NCBI RefSeq assembly: GCF_035998675.1
Contig: NZ_DASYHI010000018.1
Coordinates: forward strand, 186,001 to 250,000
Direction of reading: 5' to 3'
Origin: Telluribacter sp035998675
Lineage (GTDB): Bacteria > Bacteroidota > Bacteroidia > Cytophagales > Spirosomataceae
DNA: 64,000 nt
This document shows, in pieces, positions 42,094 through 52,200 of the stretch. Position 1 is the stretch's first letter, and every line of letters begins with the position of its first letter. The notes below the pieces were generated by a model. The model made no database searches. It had not been told where the DNA came from and was given only the letters and a program-made list of their open reading frames with translations. The position numbers were made by a program, and so were the translations under genes.

Positions 42094-42231
42094 GGGTGAA
42101 TGAGAGAAGGAGTGAATGGATAACAAAAAGAGCGATTGAAGGAAAATACCTCAATCGCTCTTTTTGTTATTACGAATTGCTACTATTGTATATTATCTCA
42201 ATCACTCATCCAATCAATCTCTCATTCACCC
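42094..42231. repeat. inverted-repeat element around a terminator
   Basis: GGGTGAATGAGAGA (42094-42107) returns inverted at 42218-42231, overlapping the stop of the GSP-synthase-like gene. Third example of the GAGTGAATGA-type snapback elements. Confidence 0.55.
42121..42169. terminator. bidirectional terminator between convergent genes
   Basis: Perfect 19-bp arms 42121-42139 and 42151-42169 (TAACAAAAAGAGCGATTGA and its complement), AT-rich outside and GC-rich inside, serving both strands. Confidence 0.9.
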
Positions 42232-43397
42232 ACTATATGCCCCACAAACTGGGCGGTGTTGTCCAGAATTCGCCCGCCCCGCCGGAAGCCCAAGGCGCAG
42301 GGTTCACCGGCATAAAATACCCCCGCCTGGTAGGAGTGCCCGTCGGCGTCGGTAGGAAACTCCACGTATTCCTGATAGATGCGGGGTTGGTTGTCGTATT
42401 CTCCTTCTACTTTTTCCAGCGCTTCGCCCCCTTTTTCAAGAATAGCTACGTTAGCCCCTTCCCGGCCAAAAAGTACCTTACTGACCGAACGCTTGTGCGG
42501 CAGGGCGTACCGCTCGGTCTGGAGCAGGAGCGGATGGTAGGGGTACAGATCCCAGAGTACCTTGAGGATATACTTCGACTGAAACAGCAGCGTGTAAGCC
42601 GGGTTAAGTACCACGGCTTTGCGGTTACGTACTATCTGGGTCAACAGATTAGTCAGTTCTGATTCTTCCCAGCCGATAGCCTCCCAGGGTACCAGCTTAA
42701 ACCAGAAGTCAAAACGGACAAAGTGCCCGTGTATCGATTCCTGCATGAAAATACCCTCTTCGGGCGAGAACTCCACCTCATCAATAAAGGCAAAGTCTAC
42801 TTCAAAACCGGCTTCGCGGGCCGCTTCCCCCAGTAGAGCAACATTGGTGTCGTCCTCGGGGTAATCGCGCATAGCCGACAGCAGCAGGGAAGGCGTGAGG
42901 TCGCTGTTTTGTTCCCGTAGGTACCTGAACTGTCCCACCAGGGTTTCGTACAGGGTATTGAACTGCCGGGTTTCTTCCAGGCCGTTGGCTTTCAGGTGCG
43001 CCCATTGTACCACAGCGGTTTCGGGCAGGCAGGTAGCCGTATCGGCGTTGAATTCAATGAACTTGATAGGGTCACCGTTCAGGCCCCCGGCCAGGTCAAA
43101 CCGGCCGTAGAGGTGTACGTGCCGGTCGTCTTCCCAGGAGTACTTTATAAGATCTATGAGGTTTTCGGGAATACCCAGGTCCTTGAAAAGTTGGTTGTCA
43201 ATGACGTACTGCCCGGCTTCCACCAACATATCGTACAGGGTATTGGCAGCTTCGTAGTAGGCATTGGCTTCGGCTTCCTGCACTACTACGGCCTCCTGCA
43301 CCAGGTAAGGCAAGGTGTCTTCGCCCAGCATCCAGTTCCAGCCCAGCGAGCGGAGTGCCTGCTCGGGATGCCGGGGAAAAGGTATAAGGGTAATCAT
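42222..43397 (-). CDS. glutathionylspermidine-synthase-like ATP-grasp protein (YgiC-like)
   Basis: 391 residues of the GSP-synthase C-terminal fold (ATP-grasp amide ligase): EFNADTATCLPETAVVQW, GWEESELTNLLTQI, NPAYTLLFQSKYILKVLWDLYP, KVLFGREGANVAILEKGG. Stand-alone copies such as E. coli YgiC have a ligase activity of unknown physiological substrate. The preceding gene on this strand encodes a YgiB-like lipoprotein, which suggests the ygiBC pair, but a terminator lies between them. Confidence 0.9.
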   Translation of the reverse strand: MITLIPFPRHPEQALRSLGWNWMLGEDTLPYLVQEAVVVQEAEANAYYEAANTLYDMLVEAGQYVIDNQLFKDLGIPENLIDLIKYSWEDDRHVHLYGRFDLAGGLNGDPIKFIEFNADTATCLPETAVVQWAHLKANGLEETRQFNTLYETLVGQFRYLREQNSDLTPSLLLSAMRDYPEDDTNVALLGEAAREAGFEVDFAFIDEVEFSPEEGIFMQESIHGHFVRFDFWFKLVPWEAIGWEESELTNLLTQIVRNRKAVVLNPAYTLLFQSKYILKVLWDLYPYHPLLLQTERYALPHKRSVSKVLFGREGANVAILEKGGEALEKVEGEYDNQPRIYQEYVEFPTDADGHSYQAGVFYAGEPCALGFRRGGRILDNTAQFVGHIVGE

Positions 43398-43423
43398 GGT
43401 AATAGGAAATAGGATTTCTGACT

Positions 43424-43458
43424 AAGAAAAAATAGGGGAGCCATGGCTGGTACTCCCC
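43424..43458 (-). terminator. terminator between the YgiB-like and YgiC-like genes
   Basis: On the minus strand, GGGGAG and CTCCCC (43458-43453, 43440-43435) flank a 12-nt loop and are followed by a T-rich run (43434-43424). Confidence 0.75.
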
Positions 43459-43486
43459 TTATAGGTACTTTGATTCTTAATACAAA

Positions 43487-44095
43487 TTATCCGGTAGCGC
43501 GGCCGGATGAGCGGTTAAAGAAACCGGTACGGCCTCCGGCCGGGCGGGTATTGACTACCCGCGAACGGCTAACATCCGTGTAAGCACTCTGGGACCGCTG
43601 GTAGGTAGCCGGATTGCTATAAAAGCGACCCGTGTTACCGGCGCGGTTGCGGTAGTTATTCATATAGCCCATGTTCATGGTGCGGGCCAGCAGGTACCCC
43701 ATCCCCCCGTACAGCAACATACTGGACAGGCCGTTATTCATACCTACGGAGGCTTCGTCGGTCTTTATCTGTTCATCAATGAGCGCTTTGGCTGCCGTGG
43801 GGCTCAGGGTGTCGCTGTGGCCGTCCTGGTAAGAAACTATGGCCGTCGACTGGTCAAAAGGGACGGATTCCTCGTTGGTAATCTGAAATTCGCCCGGCGA
43901 AACCTCCCGGATATGGGAGCGGATACCGCGCGAGTAGGAAGTATCGGCCGCGTAACTGTAGGCCTCGTCTTCGTTGTTATTGGTAGAGCAGCCGGGCAAT
44001 GCTATGCCCGTGGCCAGCAGGGCCAGCGCCAGGGTACTGCTGATGGTTATATCTTTGGCTCGCCGGATAAAGGAGCCGGAACGTGCTGGTGTCAT
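43487..44095 (-). CDS. YgiB-like (DUF1190-like) lipoprotein
   Basis: 202 residues from the ATG at 44095; the frame extends to 44227, but the preferred start gives a clear lipoprotein signal (LALALLATGIALPGC). The C-terminal half has a glycine-rich GGMGYLLARTMNMGYM helix, YSNPATYQRS and RPAGGRTGFFNRSSG, the same architecture as enterobacterial YgiB. It is followed on the same strand by a YgiC-like ligase. Function unknown. Similarity judged by eye. Confidence 0.7.
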   Translation of the reverse strand: MTPARSGSFIRRAKDITISSTLALALLATGIALPGCSTNNNEDEAYSYAADTSYSRGIRSHIREVSPGEFQITNEESVPFDQSTAIVSYQDGHSDTLSPTAAKALIDEQIKTDEASVGMNNGLSSMLLYGGMGYLLARTMNMGYMNNYRNRAGNTGRFYSNPATYQRSQSAYTDVSRSRVVNTRPAGGRTGFFNRSSGRATG

Positions 44096-44227
44096 GGTGT
44101 AAATCAGGATTAGTAGAAGTTGTAGAACAAATATAAGCCTTAGATGTTTGGCGACATCGGGAAGCGGGTCAAACGGTAAAGTACCCCGGGCAAGGGACAG
44201 GTACCCGTGACGAACGGCTACCTGCAT

Positions 44228-44305
44228 AAAAAAATCCCCATCCGAAGCTCAACCCCCTAAAGTGTTTTCTTGATCAACTGCGGGGATGGTACTTCCGGAT
44301 GGGGA
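44228..44305 (-). terminator. terminator after the NTF2-like gene
   Basis: Arms TCCCCATCCG-AAG (44235-44247) and CTTCCGGATGGGGA (44292-44305) with one bulge, then seven T on the minus strand (44234-44228). The loop is unusually long (about 44 nt). Confidence 0.75.
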
Positions 44306-44319
44306 GGAGATACTTTGGC

Positions 44320-45258
44320 TTACTTTTTGGGTAAGGTAGTCATGTGAACGATTTTCCAGTTACCTCCTATTTTTTCGAGGTACCGGCTTTCCAGATTTGT
44401 GTACCTGTCGCCGTTAGGCCGCAGGAAGGTCTGCTCAAAGGTAACCCAGGCGGCATTCCCGTTGGGACGGATGTCGTAGCGGGTATTACTGAACGACATG
44501 CCCGCTTCGTTGGGCTTCTGAGTGGAGAGGCGCAGCAGCATATCGCTCATTTCAGAGGCAGTTACTACGTAGGCTTTTCCGCTGTCGTCGGTCAGGGTGT
44601 GGGCGGCGTAGGAAAGGTCAGCCCAGCACGACTGCATTTGTTTTCCATCGTTCTGCAGCCAGGCGTTTGTCTCGTCTTCGATTACTTTTTTGATCAGATA
44701 CAGCTCAGGGTCCTGATCAGAAGGAAGTACAGAATAGCCCAGCCGGTCCTGAGCGCTGGGCCGGTCGTAGTACAAATAAGCGTTTTTCAGCTTACCCTTG
44801 TCAACCAGGGCGGTTACCTGAAAAGGAACACTCATCAGCGGGCCTCCTTTTCGCTCGCGCCAGTTATAAATACCCCGGCTCATTACCCAGTCGCCCGGCT
44901 CGGGGCCTGCTTTGGCTTTCAGGGAAATAGTAGAACGGTTGCTTATGTTTTGTTCGGTCCGGTTGTGGGCAGCCCGCTCCCAGCTTTCCGTGAGCTGTTG
45001 TACATTCATGGATTCACCTGCTCCCGGACCGAATTCGGCGTAATCAGGGCTAAGGTATGATTCGGCCCGGTTAAAATTTCCGAGCATCAGGTCATCCAGA
45101 TAACTATCGAGTAGTTGTACGTTTTTGTCGGCATTGGGGGAAAGACCGACAAGGTCGTTGTGACGGAGCGTTTGCTGGGCCTTTGTTTCTATACAAAGAA
45201 ACAAGAGTAGTAGTCCAAAACCCCATACTCCCGGCGATGCACTTTTTGTTTGTATCAT
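44320..45258 (-). CDS. exported protein with two NTF2/SnoaL-like domains
   Basis: 312 residues with a signal peptide ending at KAQQ. Two cone-like domains are visible: about 45-170 (LLDSYLDDLMLGNFNRAESYLSPDYAEFGPG...) and about 185-310 (NAWLQNDGKQMQSCWADLSYAAH... ending RYLEKIGGNWKIVHMTTL). Periplasmic, function unknown; such domains bind small hydrophobic ligands or act as isomerases. Confidence 0.75.
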   Translation of the reverse strand: MIQTKSASPGVWGFGLLLLFLCIETKAQQTLRHNDLVGLSPNADKNVQLLDSYLDDLMLGNFNRAESYLSPDYAEFGPGAGESMNVQQLTESWERAAHNRTEQNISNRSTISLKAKAGPEPGDWVMSRGIYNWRERKGGPLMSVPFQVTALVDKGKLKNAYLYYDRPSAQDRLGYSVLPSDQDPELYLIKKVIEDETNAWLQNDGKQMQSCWADLSYAAHTLTDDSGKAYVVTASEMSDMLLRLSTQKPNEAGMSFSNTRYDIRPNGNAAWVTFEQTFLRPNGDRYTNLESRYLEKIGGNWKIVHMTTLPKK

Positions 45259-45388
45259 ACTTGTGGAGGTTTAAAAAGTGAAACTTTACCAACCATCAAG
45301 AAAACACTGTTACAATTAGTACGAAGTTAAGGATTATTTATTATACTAAGGGCTCATTTTCAGTTACAAGAAAAGAAAATATTTTCGG

Positions 45389-46558
45389 CTATTTCCTTTG
45401 GTTCCAATAAATTACCACATTCCGGGTGGAGCGGCCCGCAGCTATCAGGTCCAGGTCACCATCGCCGTCCAGGTCGGCGGCCCGCAGGTCTTCGCAGGCC
45501 ATGTCTACCTTTTCGTCCAAGGCGTACTCCTGCCACCGGGTACCTTCCGCATTGGTACCTACGTAAAGCCGCACTCCCATTTGCCGGTTGTCGTTGGGTT
45601 CGCGCCAGCCAACCGCTATCTGGTCACGGCCCTGCCCCAGAAAGTCGGCACAAACAATGGCGTGGGCCTGTTTCATTTTATCGTTCAGGACCGTCCGCTG
45701 GTCTTTGGTATAAACAACCAGGCTGGTACCGTGCATGGGCTCAATGGTAGCGGTCATGAGTTGTCCGTTGCCCAGGGTACCCGTTCTGATCTCACCAATC
45801 CCGTGGTTGTTCACCATCCAGTTACCGGACGAAGCCCAGCCGTCGGCTCCGTTCAGAAATACCTGTGCGCCTTCCTTACCGCCGACGGCCAGTCCCAGAA
45901 AATTTCCGGAAACCTCGAGCGGATGAAAGTTATGGGTCATGTGCATTTTGGTATCAAGCAGCTGATAGGGCCACAGTCCTCTGGTGTTTTCAGGTACATC
46001 AAAAGCGATCATCTGAACCGAAGCTCCTTCGCCGTTGGTGTTGCCTTCACCATGCAGCGGAAGTACCACCAGCTGGTAAGTGCCGTCGGCTTTCCGGACC
46101 CAGTGCATCCGGTGAATCGTTACCTCGTGGTGCAGCCGGACGGGTTCCCAGGGCTGGGTACGGTCGTTGGGGGCTGCCAGGTAAAATACCGCTCCCGACT
46201 GCTTCAGGTCACGGGTTTCGCCCGGGTTCCACTGCGCCCCCACGGCCACCTCCACTTTTCCGTCGCCGTCAATGTCGCGGGCGGCTATGCACACGTTATC
46301 CCGTTCGGTCAGGTTTTTGGCGAGTACGTAGCGCACCCACGGCGCCTTTGCTTGCTGAGGGTTTTTATACCAGACAATCTCCTTCTGGTCAGCCATCAGA
46401 ATATCTTCCCGGCCGTCACCGTCCACATCTCCGGTAGCCAAACCGTAGCCAATATCTATTTTGGGATCAATGACTTCCGCTACAAAAGAGGCTTTCTGAG
46501 CCAGGGCGAGCGAGCAGGTCAGGAGTAGTGCCACAACTGGCAGGAGTTGCTTTTTCAT
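45389..46558 (-). CDS. exported FG-GAP/VCBS repeat protein
   Basis: 389 residues from the ATG at 46558 (the open frame extends four codons further). Signal peptide (LLPVVALLLTCSLALAQK) followed by FG-GAP repeats with calcium loops DVDGDGREDILMADQ, DIDGDGKVEVAVGAQ and DLDGDGDLDLIAAG. It forms a beta-propeller, probably extracellular or periplasmic. It lies downstream of a transporter in the sugar-acid island, so carbohydrate binding is possible. Confidence 0.82.
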   Translation of the reverse strand: MKKQLLPVVALLLTCSLALAQKASFVAEVIDPKIDIGYGLATGDVDGDGREDILMADQKEIVWYKNPQQAKAPWVRYVLAKNLTERDNVCIAARDIDGDGKVEVAVGAQWNPGETRDLKQSGAVFYLAAPNDRTQPWEPVRLHHEVTIHRMHWVRKADGTYQLVVLPLHGEGNTNGEGASVQMIAFDVPENTRGLWPYQLLDTKMHMTHNFHPLEVSGNFLGLAVGGKEGAQVFLNGADGWASSGNWMVNNHGIGEIRTGTLGNGQLMTATIEPMHGTSLVVYTKDQRTVLNDKMKQAHAIVCADFLGQGRDQIAVGWREPNDNRQMGVRLYVGTNAEGTRWQEYALDEKVDMACEDLRAADLDGDGDLDLIAAGRSTRNVVIYWNQRK

Positions 46559-46668
46559 AATTAATAACAAGAGTAGGTACTTTCAAGAACAACAGTCAGG
46601 TACTTTGTTTAGCAAAAAAGGGTACCCTTAAGTACCCTCTACTCATCAGATTTAGGATTTGATACCTG

Positions 46669-47643
46669 CTATACAGGTCTTTGTTCATTAGTAACGGGTA
46701 CCTGTTCGTTGGTCATTACTACGTCAATCACTTCTTTTTTGCTCCACCAGCTAGCCAGCACCGAACCCGAGATGTTCATGATCGGGCCGAACAGCGCCGG
46801 CGCCAGCCCAACGGTGGCTACCTTACCCATCTGCAGGGCGATACCGGAGGCCAGTCCGCCGTTCTGTAAACCTACTTCCAGCGATATAGTCCGGCAGTCC
46901 TGCTCGGGCAGACCCAGCAACCGGGCCGAGGCATACCCCAGTACATAACCCAGCAGGTTATGAATAAGCGTACAAGCTACCAGCGCTACCCCAATGGTCA
47001 GGAGGCTATCGCGTCCGGCCGCAGTAATAATGCTGATAATCAGGGCAATACCGACCATAGATACGAGTGGCATGTAGCGGTTGAGCCAGACGGACTGCTT
47101 CCGGAATATATAGTTGACCAGCAACCCCAGCCCAATGGGCAGGATGATCAGTTTGATGATATCCACCATCATTTTTAGAAAATTAACCTCCACAAAGGTA
47201 CCCGCCAGCAGCTTCATCAGCAGGGGCGTGAGCACAGGAGCCAGCAGGGTAGCTATCGCCGTGATAGTCAGGGAAAGCGCTACATTGGCCTTGGCAATGT
47301 ACGACATGACATTGGAGGCCAGGCCACTCGGGGAACTACCTACCAATATTACTCCGGCGGCGATTTCGGGAGGAAAGGCAAAGCCCATAGCCAGGGTATA
47401 CCCGATAACAGGCATAATTGTAAACTGACAGCCCAGCCCAATAAGTACAGTTTTGGGGGATTTAACCACGCCCTCAAAGTCTTTCAGACCCATGGTAGTA
47501 CCCATTCCGAACATAATGATCTGTAGGAGCGGCACGATGAGGTTTTTTAACTCGTAGTCGCCCAGGCGGGTAAATACTTCCGGGAAAATCATGGCCAGGG
47601 TAGCCGCCACAATAATAGAAAGAGTGTAGAGGTAAGAGCGCAC
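46669..47643 (-). CDS. bile acid:sodium symporter (BASS) family transporter
   Basis: 324 residues with about nine to ten membrane segments, GTG start. BASS marks are IIMFGMGTTMGLKDFEGVV, VGSSPSGLASNVMSYIAKANVALSLTITAIATLLAPVLTPLLM and SLEVGLQNGGLASGIALQMG. Relatives move bile acids, pyruvate, ketopantoate or other organic acids with Na+. Within this island, import of a keto or sugar acid is an attractive role. It follows the SusD terminator at 47680-47718. Confidence 0.9.
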   Translation of the reverse strand: MRSYLYTLSIIVAATLAMIFPEVFTRLGDYELKNLIVPLLQIIMFGMGTTMGLKDFEGVVKSPKTVLIGLGCQFTIMPVIGYTLAMGFAFPPEIAAGVILVGSSPSGLASNVMSYIAKANVALSLTITAIATLLAPVLTPLLMKLLAGTFVEVNFLKMMVDIIKLIILPIGLGLLVNYIFRKQSVWLNRYMPLVSMVGIALIISIITAAGRDSLLTIGVALVACTLIHNLLGYVLGYASARLLGLPEQDCRTISLEVGLQNGGLASGIALQMGKVATVGLAPALFGPIMNISGSVLASWWSKKEVIDVVMTNEQVPVTNEQRPV

Positions 47644-47679
47644 GGAACAACTGCGGTTTAGGGTTGAATGAAAGAAATT

Positions 47680-47718
47680 GTAAAAACGTCCTGCTTTCGG
47701 AAAGCAGGACGTTTTTAC
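47680..47718. terminator. terminator after the SusD gene
   Basis: Perfect 19-bp arms GTAAAAACGTCCTGCTTTC / complement (47680-47698, 47700-47718) with T run on both strands. It lies 28 bp past the SusD stop. Confidence 0.9.
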
Positions 47719-47746
47719 TACTTAATAATACAAACCAGGGTGAAAT

Positions 47747-49267
47747 CTACTTGTCCCACCATACCCGCGTATCCAGATCATCGACGCCCATGCGGGCGGT
47801 GGCTTCTTTCAGATTGGTACTATTGACAGATACCTCGGAGTTGGGATAGGTGAGCCGACGGATAAAATTCCCTTTGATGCCTTTACCGGGGAAAGGGTTG
47901 GGGGTCAGGTTGGGAAATCCGCTCCGGCGGAAATTGGCAAAGGCTTCCGGTCCATTCATGAGCGAAGAAATCCAGTATTGTGTGTTGATCTGCTCGAGGG
48001 CCTTGCTGGCATCAAACGGATTGGCAGCCAGGTAGGCATCAATGGCTGCGGCGGGTACGGCACTGCCGGGATCATTCTCGGCCAGTTGCTCCATGTGCGC
48101 CCGCACGCCGGCGGTGTAGTGGTTGGCGATGGTGCCCTGTACCCAACCCCGCTGTACGGCTTCGGCCAGGAGTAGCTGGGTTTGGGAGTGGGTAACCAGG
48201 AACATCGCGCTCTGGAGCTTGGCCAGGCGGGTGCGGTCCAGCTGACTGTATTCGTAGAAACTGGCCAATCCTTCGGCCTTGGCCTGGGCCGTAATACCCG
48301 TGTTGTCAAAGCCCAGCGGCATGCCGATCTGAACGGCGGGGTCAGTATTGGCCCGGGCCGGTACCTGCTCAGGGCCCGAGGCCGCCCCGACGTACCGGAC
48401 GGCAATGGCCCGCAGCCGTGGATCGTTGGTACTTTTGAGGTAGTTGACGAAAGGAGCCGCCAGGTAGTAGTTATTGGCCTCAGTGGCATTGAGGGTACTG
48501 CCCAGGCCATTGACGTAGTTGGCATTGTGGCGAACTACTGCATTGTCGGCATTGGACTGCATTACCCCGCCCTGTACTGCTTTCTGGACCGTCTGCTGCG
48601 CCAGGTTGGCATTTACTTTGGAAAGTCGCATACCGGCCCGCAGCAGGAGCGAGTTACCCAGGCGCTTCCATTTGGCTATGTCGCCGCCGTACAGAATATC
48701 CGCGGTTTCGCGGGTTTTAGTGGCATCCAGCGCGGCGGTGGCCTCGGTCAGTTCTTTGATTATATCCGTATAAATAGCTTCCTGCGCGTCATACTTGGGT
48801 AGTACCGCCTGATCAGTAAAGCCTTTGCCCGCCTGGAAGTAGGGTACATCGCCGTAGGTGTCAGTCAGTACCATGAATCCATAGGCCTGAAAAATGCGGG
48901 CCATGTTCAGCAGGTTGCTACGGTTAGGGTTGTTTTTGGTGGAGTTAATGGCATCGGCCGTATTCCGGATAACCGAACGGTAGTAGCGCTGCCAGATTTC
49001 CTGCGTTACGTTGCGGTTGTCCTGGTTGTAATTGGCACCGGTCAGTACCCCCGAGTTCGGGGTTACGATATGCTGCACAATGCCCATTTCGTACACCAGA
49101 GTACCTCCGGGAAAGGAGGCGTTGATCACCGCGTTGTTCAGCATAAACGCCGGATTCAGCGCCGTAACGGCCGTTTTATTGGTATTGAGTTCATCAAAGC
49201 CGTTGTCGCAGGAGGTACCGGCTACGAACAGCAGAGCCAGCAGGGGGTATATCAATAATTTTTTCAT
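47747..49267 (-). CDS. SusD/RagB-family nutrient-binding outer-membrane lipoprotein
   Basis: 506 residues from the ATG at 49267; the frame extends to 49294 but into the susC-like gene. Lipobox VAGTSC, then CDNGFDELNTNKTAVTALNP, an N-terminus of the SusD-like_2 subgroup, and a C-terminal LNPFPGKG-type RRSGFPNLTPNPFPGKGI. It binds the substrate at the cell surface as lid of the SusC channel. Starts 13 bp after the SusC stop. Confidence 0.9.
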   Translation of the reverse strand: MKKLLIYPLLALLFVAGTSCDNGFDELNTNKTAVTALNPAFMLNNAVINASFPGGTLVYEMGIVQHIVTPNSGVLTGANYNQDNRNVTQEIWQRYYRSVIRNTADAINSTKNNPNRSNLLNMARIFQAYGFMVLTDTYGDVPYFQAGKGFTDQAVLPKYDAQEAIYTDIIKELTEATAALDATKTRETADILYGGDIAKWKRLGNSLLLRAGMRLSKVNANLAQQTVQKAVQGGVMQSNADNAVVRHNANYVNGLGSTLNATEANNYYLAAPFVNYLKSTNDPRLRAIAVRYVGAASGPEQVPARANTDPAVQIGMPLGFDNTGITAQAKAEGLASFYEYSQLDRTRLAKLQSAMFLVTHSQTQLLLAEAVQRGWVQGTIANHYTAGVRAHMEQLAENDPGSAVPAAAIDAYLAANPFDASKALEQINTQYWISSLMNGPEAFANFRRSGFPNLTPNPFPGKGIKGNFIRRLTYPNSEVSVNSTNLKEATARMGVDDLDTRVWWDK

Positions 49268-49280
49268 AATCGTATCAGAT

Positions 49281-52200
49281 TTAGAATTTAACACTTAAAT
49301 TGAATCCCATGCTACGGGTAGTAGGCAGACCGGTAGCTTCCAGACCTACGATGTTATCCGATCCGAAGCCAAATGATTCGGGGTCGATGTTAGGCACCCA
49401 TTTTTTGAGCAGGAATACATTGTTCGCCACAAAGCTCAGGCGCAGGTTCTTGACCGGGGAGTTGGTCGGTAGGTACCTGGTAAAATCATAGCCGGCGGTA
49501 ATCTGCCGTAGCTTCCAGAAGCCCGCGTTGTATACGATGGGCTCCACCAGCGCCAGAGAGCGCACCACTTCCCAGTAGGGCTGAACTTTGGCCACTACGG
49601 TATTTGGTTCACCTTTTTCATTGACACCTTCGCCTACTATACCATTCTCCCGGCCTTCCAGGGTCATTTTGTGCAGGCCGTGGCGGGTCGCATTGAAATT
49701 GGTACCCGACATCATATTATGGCCCAGCTTGAAGTCAACCAGGAAAGACAGGTTGATACCCCGGTAGTTAAGCGAATTGGTAATACCTCCCACCCAGATG
49801 GGTATGGCCGAACCGAAAGAGATCAGATCGGTTGTGCGCAGGGGAATACCATTGCCACCGAAAATTTTCCGGCCCTGGTCATCACGACGGTACCCAAAGC
49901 CGTAAAGCTGCGCCATCGGCTGACCCACTACCTGCCGGAGCTCTCCGTTGAATATGTGGGTACCTACCGTAATCCGTTCACCCGGGGTGTCCGTCAGCAG
50001 GCTGAGTACCTTGGTTTGGTTATAGGAACCATTCAGGGTGAGGTTCCACTGGAAGTTACTGGTCTCAACGGGGACCAGGTTAAGGAGCAATTCTACCCCG
50101 CGGTTCCGGCTGCGTCCGCTGTTGATGAGGGTGTTGGTAAAGCCCGAAGCGTCCGAAATCTGGGCGGATACAATCTGATCACTCGTTAGTTTTTCGTAAA
50201 CGGCAAAGTCAACCCCCACGCGATTTTCGAAAAGTTTCAGTTCCAGACCAATTTCTTTCTCAGAAGTCCGCATGGGTTTCAGGTTGGCATTGGGTACGGT
50301 ATTGCCGCTGATAAATCCAACGGGCTGCAGGGCTCCCGAAGGGTTGGGAAACAGGTTGGCGTTGATGCCGTAGAACATGTTATTGGAGTAGGGAGATACG
50401 TCGGTATCACTACCTACCTCGGCGTAAGCTGCCCGCAGTTTACCGAAGCTGAGCCAATTGGGCATGTTGTCAAAGGCCTGCGAAAAGACGTAACTGGCCG
50501 AAACCGAAGGGTACAGGATACTGCGGTTGGCCGGTGCCAGCGTTGAAAACCAGTCGTTGCGGGCGGTCACGTTCAGGTAGAGGTAGTCACGGAAAGAAAG
50601 CTCAGCAGCTCCGTAAACGGAGTTAACAGCCCGCTCGGACAAACCATAAATAGGATCTTTTACGCGGGAATTCATGACCGTGTACAAGTCTCTTACCACA
50701 AAGTCGGTAGCCTGTACGCTGTTCAGGTCGGAGCGGCGGTACATCTGGTTTCCACCGGCGGTAATATCCAGACCGAAATCACCAAACTGACGATTGGCCC
50801 CGATGAGTATATCGGTGTTGGTTTCGCGGAAGCGTCGCGACTCCTGGGTATACAAGCCGTTCACGAAGCCTTCGGGGGCCGGTGGCCGGGAAGCGTGACC
50901 GGTGGGGTAATTGTTATAGTCCTGGTCACGCGACCAGTAGTCCTGCCCGATGCGGCCCTGCACGTACAACCAGGGAAGTACATTGTAGCGGATGGCCACG
51001 TTTCCAAAAATACGGTCGCGCCGGATGTTCTGAAACTGCCGGGCCAGTGTAAAGTACGGATTGGTACGGTTCCGGAAACGCGAGTACACGAACTCATTGC
51101 CATTGGCGTCGAAGGCCTTTTCTTCCAGCAGGCTCAGCGGCAGGGAATTGGCCAGGTTAAAAATACTGGTCGGAATGGAGTTGTCCTGTTCGGCAATTAC
51201 AGGCGGATTCTTGTTGTATTCGTTGGAGTAGTTGATATTTCCCGTGGTACTTATCTTCTTCGACAAATCATAGCTGAAACCCAGGTTTATGGTCTTCCGG
51301 TTGAAGGTGTTGTTGGGGACAATCCCTTTGTTGTCCATATTGGCCAGCGACAGGTTAAACCCACCCTTATCCGACAGGGACGACAGCGAAATAGTATTAG
51401 TAAAGTTGGTGCCATTCCGGAAAAACGTCCGGATGCGGTCATAGACCGGCTCGTAGGGTACCGTTACTCCATCAAATAGTACCTGCGTCATGCCCGGCTG
51501 AAACTTCTCGCCAAATGACCACTGCCCCGAGGTAGGGTTGGGCGTAGTAGGCCGCACCCCGCCTTCGCCCTGACCATATTCGTACTGGTAATCCGTGAAA
51601 TCCAGGGGCGTATCTACGGTAAAGTTGGTATTATACGAAACCCCGATACCCCGGCTGTCGCCGCGGGTTTTGGTCGTGACCATGATAACCCCGTCTTTGG
51701 CCCGGGAGCCGTACAACGCGGCAGCGGTAGCACCTTTCAGTACGGTCATGCTCTCAATATCGTCGGGGTTTATGCTGGAAAGACCATCCCCGCCGTCGGA
51801 AGTGTTTCCACCGCCCCGTACCCCGATTGCTCCATCGGAGGCCTGGTTGCCAGGATTTGTACCGAAGTTGGTATTATCAATAGGTACCCCGTTTACCACA
51901 ATAAGCGGAGAGTTTTGACCTGAAAACGACGACTGACCCCGAATCCGGATCTTAGAGGAACCACCGGGACCGGTACCCAGGCTGGTAATGTTAACCCCGG
52001 CTATCTTCCCCTGCAGGGTATTGATAAAGTTAGGGGTTCGGTTCACGGTGATTTGCTCGGAGGAAACTGTCGAGGTAGCGTAGCCTAATTTTTTAGATTC
52101 TTTTCGAATACCCAGCGCCGTTACTACTACCTCATTGAGGGCGGTGGAACTCTCCGATAAGGACAGGTTAATGGTCGAGCGGTTATTGACGGCGACCTCC

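Noticed and set aside
45398..46528. 376-codon plus-strand frame opposite the FG-GAP gene
   Set aside because: Antisense shadow; the minus-strand calcium-loop repeats are unmistakable.
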